Below, one piece after another: positions 57,419 through 64,000 of a stretch of DNA of 64,000 nt (position 1 is the stretch's first letter; each line of letters starts with the position of its first letter). The notes beneath the pieces were generated by a model. That model was given only the letters and a program-made list of their open reading frames with translations, was not told where the DNA came from and ran no database searches. The DNA comes from Ciborinia camelliae (taxonomy: Eukaryota; Ascomycota; Leotiomycetes; Helotiales; Sclerotiniaceae): positions 1,511,829 to 1,575,828 of the forward strand of contig JANPYM010000014.1 of NCBI GenBank assembly GCA_025890175.1. Reading direction: 5' to 3'. The translations under genes and the position numbers were made by a program.

Positions 57419-59287
57419 CTCTAAACTTGGAGAAAAGTAAAATAAAACAAGAATTTCTAATTTCTTTCTCCCCTTTTCTATTAATTATTTCTGTTTCCAT
57501 GTATACATACCAATGACACTTTCGGAGTTTGAGAAAAGGGGGAACGAGGGGACATTAGCCAAATACCTTCAATCAATCGCACCTCAATTTTCTAAACACC
57601 CAAGTTTTAAATCAATCAATCAATCAATCAATGCACCAACATTTTCAAGCTGAAAATCTAGCGCTAATACTACACTACAATACCTATACTATAGTCATTC
57701 TTGCTGTATCTTGTATCTTATTTCTTCGCTACGCTACCCAGTGTCATACGCGTCACATAGGATCATGAAAGTGAAATCGTAGATATGCAATCTGATAAAA
57801 GAACTATGCTGAAGAGGAAAGGATCCTCTTGGAAAGAACACTATCTAATATAGACGTTGGTCATGTGATCATAGTGGTCACATGATCAATCACGTGACTG
57901 TCATTACTAGGCAGGGGCCTTGGCGTGACACCCAGATAGATGCCCATTAAGAGTTATAATGATAGATAGGTATTAAAGTAAGTCTCCAAAAATCAAATAA
58001 TCTCTCCGAGTCTTGAATTTCTTAACTCGAATGTGAGATTTATATTAGATTTATATTTATATCATATCTATGTAACCATATCAATTATCTTCTCATCTCT
58101 TTTCATCATCCTCTTATATACTACTCTCTCACTAACAAATTACCTAGGTACCTTCTAATCAACTAAACTCCCCTTCCAAGATTATTATTCAACCCCCCCC
58201 CCCCCAAAACGTGAGGGAACTGCACCAAAGCCCAACCAAATCTATTCCCGTCGAGCTTTCCTGCTCATCGATTGGGAAGTTTCTATATCAATATCGATAT
58301 ATAACGGGAATTAAACAAAAACAAAAAAACCCCAAGAACCTATATGCAAAAAAATCTCAGAAAAAGAGGACGTAAATCTAATTTCTAAAAAGATTTACAA
58401 TCCGAGGATTCTAGAGATAATGCAGATGCAAAGTAAACTAACTATATCTACCTAGGTAGATAGACAAAGATTTGCTGTATATTGAAGATCTCGGGAATAA
58501 CTTGTTAGTTTTGAAATCATCGCTTATTTGTAGAGGGTTTTATTGAAGAGGGGAGAGAGATATAGAAGAGAATAGGCCATGACAAGAGGTAATAAATAGC
58601 ACCGTCGGCTCACGAAGGTCTCTTTTTATATAGGAATATGGAAAAGAAGGATTTTGTGGTATAAATCTTCTCTCCCCCATATTCTCTGGGAAGTAGGATG
58701 TGAAAAGCAAGGTATGAGTAAGATATGAGACGTAAAATAGGCAAGAGATATTTTTAGCAGGATAGAAGATTGAGAATATGGATCTAGGTGGAAACTGGCT
58801 TCAGTTTTAGTGTAGAAAGTGCAATAAAATACGATGTTCTAGAATTATCGTAGAGGTCGTTCAATTCAACGTGCGCGAATTTTCCTATCTGCATCTGAAT
58901 ATCAAGTTCCGGCTTCAGGGGTCAACTTTGCCGCTAGTTTCTCCCTGGTGTCATGATATTTCTATCCCTATAGCCCTGACCTTCTTGTCTTGGTCTGTTC
59001 TGTCCTGCCTTATATTCCTTGCTATGCGTCATGCCTTTCCGTTCCATACCATAAAATGCTATATCGCTAAATCGCAAATATTATTGTGTGTACTCAGCTG
59101 TACAGTGTGGTATTGGATATCTTTCTTTTTCTCGTTCCCTTCCCCTTGGCTTCGTCGCTTGGCGAGGTGTGCATATCAGGGACTCTCCTCGAGCCCAATC
59201 CCCCCATTAACAGCGACCTGATCTATCTGATCCTGAAAGCCCCACCAGGATCTATTGTATATTATTCTCGCGATCCAAGTGCATTCA

Positions 59288-60056
59288 TCATTTTCCCGTG
59301 GTAGTATTAACAATACTCTTAATTTGAAATGTAGCGCCGGGTAGTTCAGTTGTTTCCGCTTGAACGGTAGCATTTATACCCATTGAAGCGAGGGCTCCGC
59401 GAATTATGCCGCAGGGGAAATATAGGAACTGTTTTTGTAGTGTTAGCAGGGAGGTGAATGGGAAAGCAGAGGGCTGAGAAAGACTAACAGGTTGTGCACG
59501 TATAACTGCATTTCCGCCTGGCTCCGTACTCATGCGCGCAAAGGGACGAAATGAATGGTCTGTTAGGACGTATACTCCCTATCACTCTGCATTAGTACAC
59601 ATTCATTTATACCAACCAAAGATAAAATAACCTCTCCAAAAGATGGATAGAATAGAGAAGGGGGTAAAATACCCTATGATTCGTCTTCAGATTATCAATC
59701 TGTTTCCTAAAAACCAACATCCATAAATCCTTACACAGAAACTTAATCACATCCAATGTATCTGTAAACCGTGGACGATCTTTACTAAATCTCTCGACCA
59801 AACCCAATCCAACCCGATATCCGAGACTTTCGAGACGGAAGAAGACCCTGTCGCGTTCTTCGTCTTCTTCCATTTTTGGAGGCTGCGAGGGGTTTGGAGA
59901 AGAGGAGGAAGAGGAAGCTGGCGCATCAAGTGCTTGAACGGTACGGTATGTGAGAGGGACGAGTTCGATTAGGAGGAGGTCGAGACACGAGGAATTGAGG
60001 AAGGTGGCTGTGGGATCGGAGGCATTGTATGGGGGAAGCGGCGAATCGAAGGACAT
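59288..60056 (-). CDS. TRS33: TRAPP complex subunit Trs33/TRAPPC6 (Bet3 family)
   Basis: Core subunit of the TRAPP complexes that activate Ypt1/Rab1 at ER-Golgi membranes. Three exons, 59673-60056, 59489-59578 and 59288-59428, give 204 aa with introns of 94 and 60 nt. Family landmarks are LDLLLIELVPLTYRTV near 30, RLESLGYRVGLGLVERFSKD near 78 and LDVIKFLCKDLW near 105. Next come FRKQIDNLKTNHRGVYVL across the first junction and FPCGIIRGALASMGINATV in the last exon. A Ser/Pro-rich insert (ASSSSSSPNPSQPP) interrupts the N-terminal region. The second intron is 60 nt with no in-frame stop, so retention would add 20 residues (VSLSQPSAFPF...) rather than truncate; the spliced form fits the family better. 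Confidence 0.93.
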
Positions 60057-62358
60057 TTTTGTGGTGGATGGAGGTGAGATAAGTTACGGTGGTTTGGTTT
60101 GTGCAAGGAGGATGGAGGATTGAATGGATGTGGCTGTTCGAACGATTCTATGAGAATAAAGCAGATTGTCTGGGAATGGTTATGTGCGCGCGATCTGCCG
60201 AGAACGAGTGCAGAAGAAACAGGATCGCAAGATTAAAGAAATGGCGAGGTTTCGAAGGGTGAATTTGTGGATATCTGGTTGTGAAGGAAGGATGCTGAAG
60301 GGAAGCTTGTTGGAGTGATTCGGCCAGAACAGGTCGGCGCGCAAAAACAAATTTCCGCGCCGAGATTTGACGATTTTTTGACAATGATATAGTATGGTCC
60401 AACATCATTCTGAGGTCTCAAAGGCTTGGCGAATCTAATCAGATATATAATCTTTAGGGTTTGGATTAATAGTTTATGCAAAATTTATATGTTAGGCCTA
60501 ATACAATTGAATTTGGAGACTTAGGGCTTTAGAGTGTATCTGGATAAGCTTTAGGACTGTTTTTAGAGCTTGAGTTTATATCTAGGCCGTTAACTGTTTA
60601 GCGTATAGGCATTTACTATAGTTTACTATTGTAGGTATTACTATAGGTGGCGAAGACGGATTATACTATAGTATTGTATATGTTATTCGGCTTGTTTTTC
60701 TAAACTATGCTATAGTACAGATTGTACATATATATGCATACGCTAGCGCATACGCTAGCTGTATAGCTAGCGCGGGCTTGCTATACCATATTATATAATT
60801 ATTCCAACAACTGTAAAAGTCGCTACCTATACATCTATACATTTTAAGCGACGATTAGACTGAGAATCATTTGATGTCTTTTCAATTCCAGATCATCAAC
60901 ACACTAATATCGGGTGGGCAATGCCCACAAAGCCTGAACCCAAAGTAGATTAAATCGATTAGACTAATTGAACCGATTGGATTGGTTGCGATACAGAAAG
61001 CTAATAAAATTAAAATACAATTTTTGTATATCGCATTATATATCGATCACCTACTAGATTATATAATCAATCGCAGTAAAATGAAGCGGTCGTTTTTGCT
61101 CCTGTCTCGAAATCTTTCCACTTCGTTTCAGGCATATATATATACATGTCTAGGTGTATCTAGATACTAAAATCGCATCTAACTATTCTATAAGATTACT
61201 ATCTACCAATGATCGTTGTAATTTCATTAATAAATATTTAATAAAGAAAAGAAAACTCTCTCTCACTCGTTCCTCAGTGATACCTAGGTACCTAGATAAT
61301 TATACATTTTTCATCTCATAATTCATCTTATCATTATATTATATATATACAACCAAGGGTAAGGTAGTATCCATTCCATGATTAGTCTCATCCCCGTATG
61401 CTCTAATCGTACTCCGTACAAAGTCCTGCTCTGTGCGACATTCGAGATTCGTGACGAGATATATAAAACCAGCTCTTGGTATATTAGAAACCTCATATAA
61501 GCCTATAATCCTGTATATATATAAATCTGATTTGTAGTAACAAAATGTATACAACTCCGAGATATGCAAAACAATTCTCCCTCCAAAATCGATTGTGCTT
61601 AATTCGAACCCCGATGAAGGTGATAATAGACCCCCGAAACAAAAGATTTCGGTCCACGATATCTTTCATCGAGGCAAGACCTTGCCTCGTCGTTCTTGTT
61701 GGAATTGGATTGATGAGAATAGCAGATGAGAAAATATTGGAGGCGGCAATCATGTGATGTCATGTTGATAGGTAGGGTATTCTTGCAGATGGAAAGTTCG
61801 ACATCAATGTTGATGCAGCATCTAAATTTATCCCCCCATGTCTGATTCAGTCTGAAATCTCATATCTAATACCTAGCTGGAATCCATAGAATATTCCGCC
61901 CAATATGGAATAATGAAGTTGTCAACTATGACAAGATAAGATGGTAAACTCTAGGAGTAAGCGTGTGTTGAATCTAAAGGAGGACAAGAGGCATGATTGT
62001 GGCAGTCGATCGGCTTGTTGGCTGGTTATAATTGAGGCGAATAGGCGAATATTGGGTAGGTCATTGAATATGCTATCCAATAGAATTGCCGTCCTCTAGG
62101 CGTTAAATATGGTTTAAAATCTCATACTGACTTTCTTCTCATTGAGATTCAAAGATCTGAGTATTTGGTCGAAGATGATGAAGCGCCCTTTCACTTTCCG
62201 GCTCTTTACCATAGTATAGTCCAAACTGCAGTCCCATTTGAAACCTTTCAATTTCCGAAAAGTTATAAGTCTTCCACAACAACCTGATGATTTCAATGGA
62301 TCTGTTGTTCCAAATGACTTTATTGTATAAAACAGATTCAAAAATTAAGAATGCCTCG
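60057..62358. other. intergenic region upstream of TRS33 with dispersed repeat copy C
   Basis: No confident gene. Just above the TRS33 start is its promoter, with a GC-richer patch near 60330-60365 (GGTCGGCGCGC, TTCCGCGCCG). AT-rich sequence follows with the repeat copy at 60632-60806. An open frame at 62139-62546 overlaps the end of the zinc-finger gene in another frame and is discussed with it. Confidence 0.5.
60632..60806 (+). repeat. dispersed repeat family, copy C (uninterrupted)
   Basis: About 175 bp: TAGGTATTACTATAGGTGGC, GAAGACGGATTATACTATAG, CGGCTTGTTTTTCTAAACTA, TATATATGCATACGCTAGCG, CATACGCTAGCTGTATAGCT and GGGCTTGCTATACCATATTA follow in order. The right half is built of overlapping GCTAGC palindromes that could form hairpins. 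It matches copy A (reverse orientation) and the two halves of copy B. No open frame and no recognised terminal repeats. Edges are approximate. Confidence 0.6.
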
Positions 62359-64000
62359 TTATCGGATTGGCAATCCAGACCACTGGAACCCCTGATCCCC
62401 ATCGTCAATATTGTGCTTTGGTGGTGGCTGTTGAATTCGCTCTCCAGTGACATATACACTTTTCCTCCAAGATTCTTTACCACCACAAAGCTCATGATCC
62501 GAGCACATATGCCGAAATGAATGCGGCAGAGAAGTCCTATCCTCATAATGACTTAAGATATGATCTTGACTCTCTCTGCAACTATCCAGTAAATGATGAG
62601 GAAATTTCTTATCGCATCCTTCAATAACACACCGATCGTGTGTGCAATCTAGAATCAAAAATGTGTTTTGTACAAACTGTTCACGCTTTTGTTGCCGTTC
62701 CGTAGATGTAGATCTAAGTTGTGATAGATCAATGTTGTGCGTTTTGAGGTGGTCTTCCATGCTATCCACGCGTAAAGATATGTGATTGCAGTCAAGTTCA
62801 GGGCAGGCGGTAAACTGGAGAGGATTGTGTGTATTGAGATGTCTGCGTAGTGCTTTGAAACAGGGAAATAGCTTTGTACAGTAGCATTCGTATGGCTTGA
62901 AAGTAATGGGACGCTGTCTTTTGGAGCGAGGAATTGCTGATGCTTCAGCTGCATGATCCATGGTACGTTTTCTTGAGGAAGGTGTCCTAGCTCTGGTGGA
63001 ACTGCTTGTACGGTTTGAGGGTGGGATATTATCTGAGAGGGTCTGACTTTGTAACTGATATTCAGATGTCAAAGGGAGATGTCCAGTGGTGGGTAGGCTT
63101 GAGTGTTCACCCAGTGAATGGTTTAGACGCCAACCCGCTTCATGATAAGCCTCATCGACTTCTTTAATGATGAATGAAATCTTATCATTCTGATTCTGAA
63201 TGTCGGGGGCGATAAGAATGTCCCGAATTGAGCTGAGAATCGAAACATCAAATCTTCGAGTTTCTGATGGACCAAAGGCATGTGTGCGATAGAAAAACTG
63301 TATGGAGTCCTTCAGTAGGGAAGGCTTATATTCATCCGACACATCTTTTCCTTCTCTTAATTTTGTTCGCACCAGAGTAAATAAGTTATCCGCAATCTTG
63401 TGGTTTGAACGGATGCATAATTTAGTAGAATGATCGTTCAACGTGTTAGTGGAAGAGATTGTGTGCAGTCCTCGAGTCTTTTCTTCGGTCGTCGGTGCGA
63501 AAAAAGTGTCCGATAAGGGTAATAAGGAATTCTGTAAACGGGGTATCAGTCTTAGTATTGAGGGATATATGAATATATGAAACTGCTTCGGGCATTCAAA
63601 AGTCAATTCCGATGGTTAGATGAGTGTCTATAGAAACTCGGGAGTCCTGATTCAATTGCTAAAGCATCCATGAAGATGCCTATGGCCTCATGCGTTATCT
63701 GGTTCGGTACCCCTTATTATAGTACAATTTCGTACTATTTACCAAATATGTTTCACCACCCGAGTAAATATTGATGAAAAATGATGAACCAAAACCCACA
63801 TTTGCATGCCAAAGATCCCCTGTGCTATTACACTGAAAAGTATCCGATGTAAGAGTGTTTTGAATTGATGGTGTGTTCTGACGCGATGGATATGTGGACA
63901 GGCTAGGCTGCCCAGGCATAGAAAAATGCTCTGGATGGCCTCTAAGCGCTGGGTCTACATTATCATAGTAGTTGTGAGGTGTAACTGTTGATGTTGTACC
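62359..64000 (-). CDS. C2H2 zinc-finger protein, 5' end outside the window
   Basis: Partial gene read from the window edge. The upstream exon (63743-64000, open to the edge) encodes a Ser/Thr/Pro/Asn-rich segment (DNVDPALRGHPEHFSMPGQP). A 211-nt intron candidate (TTTG|GTAAAT to TTTACAG|AAT) leads to the last exon, 62359-63531. That exon has a basic patch (RARTPSSRKRTMDH; PRSKRQRP), then zinc-finger-like C/H spacing: CYCTKLFPCFKALRRHLNTH, CPELDCNHISLRVDSMEDHL (ending KTH), and CVIEGCDKKFPHHLL with SQDHILSH. The organisation resembles fungal C2H2 regulators with Ser-rich N-terminal regions. The target is unknown. It ends GFQWSGLPIR; an overlapping frame continuing to 62139 looks protein-like, so a frameshift or a missed intron near the 3' end is possible. 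The first-exon join is the least certain. Confidence 0.6.

Larger units (their letters stand above)
54675..59287. other. 4.6-kb repeat-containing intergenic region
   Basis: No confident gene. It contains the DUF2015 3' flank, the MITE inside dispersed repeat copy B (55649-56185), GAGCTAGGTA-type repeats (56265-56320), the TAGACA array (57096-57418), a 15-C homopolymer near 58192-58205 and a CACGTGAC-containing inverted stretch near 57868-57900 (GTCATGTGATCA/TGATCACATGATC-like). The open frame 58871-59221 has no ATG near its start and overlaps the TRS33 3' flank. The GTCACATGATCAATCACGTGAC context suggests a protein-binding site, but no gene is adjacent. Confidence 0.5.

Noticed and set aside
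58871..59221. 116-codon hydrophobic frame near TRS33
   Set aside because: It starts at GTG with no nearby ATG, lies in the TRS33 3' flank, and its hydrophobicity follows from T-rich DNA.
54675..62358. A transposase belonging to the MITE or the dispersed repeat
   Set aside because: I looked for DDE/DDD-type or helix-turn-helix frames near the elements and found only short repeat-derived frames.

Overview
This window is nuclear DNA of a filamentous ascomycete (Pezizomycotina). The evidence is short introns of about 46-135 nt with GT-AG borders and CTAAC/CTGAC-like branch sites, fungal-type proteins (Tup1/RCO-1 of 605 aa, Rmp1, Las21, a DUF2015 protein, a GMC oxidoreductase-hydrolase fusion), and compact genes separated by long simple-sequence deserts rich in CTAC/GGTA. 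The abundance of those tetranucleotide repeats and the moderately AT-rich background would suit a leotiomycete such as the Sclerotiniaceae. That placement is inference; I cannot name the species. One 10-N gap inside a poly-A run shows this is a scaffold.

Layout. 0.6-9.4 kb: NOP4-like ribosome biogenesis protein (-), Mediator subunit Med19/Rox3 (+), IRC22/TRAP-alpha-like ER membrane protein (+) and a 2-oxoglutarate/Fe(II) oxygenase (+). 9.4-13.2 kb: no recognised gene, with a 9-bp minisatellite. 13.2-17.3 kb: a 1340-aa GMC oxidoreductase fused to an alpha/beta hydrolase (+). 17.3-20.6 kb: no gene seen. 20.6-31.2 kb: a dense housekeeping block with COG1 (-), RNase MRP subunit RMP1 (+), nine-exon GPI ethanolamine-phosphate transferase LAS21/GPI7 (-), a DUF2423 protein (-) and a Siz/PIAS SUMO ligase (+). 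32.3 kb: a doubtful small membrane protein. 34.6-36.7 kb: global corepressor Tup1 (-). 36.7-43.5 kb: a 6.7-kb simple-sequence desert. 43.5-44.6 kb: C-5 sterol desaturase ERG3 (+) with an apparent frameshift near its C terminus. 44.6-49.9 kb: a second desert. 49.9-54.7 kb: cytosolic-type malate dehydrogenase (-), ribosomal protein eL28 (-) and a DUF2015 protein (+). 54.7-59.3 kb: repeats, including a complete MITE. 59.3-60.1 kb: TRAPP subunit Trs33 (-). 62.4-64 kb: the 3' part of a C2H2 zinc-finger gene (-) that runs off the window.

The genes are not a pathway cluster. They are unrelated housekeeping functions: ribosome synthesis, transcription, secretory pathway, GPI anchors, sterols, SUMO and central carbon. 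Several form head-to-head pairs sharing promoters: NOP4/MED19, COG1/RMP1, DUF2423/SIZ and, at long range, TUP1/ERG3.

The most interesting structures are: a Tc1/mariner-pogo-type MITE (55707-56092) with perfect 25-bp ends, nested inside one of three copies of a previously unlabelled dispersed repeat; the oxidoreductase-hydrolase fusion with a cysteine at the nucleophile elbow; the ERG3 frameshift; a NOP4 stop codon lying inside a splice donor, so that splicing adds a basic 56-residue tail; and a probable GC-AG intron in the SUMO ligase. All splice models were read by eye from the sequence and are untested by RNA data.
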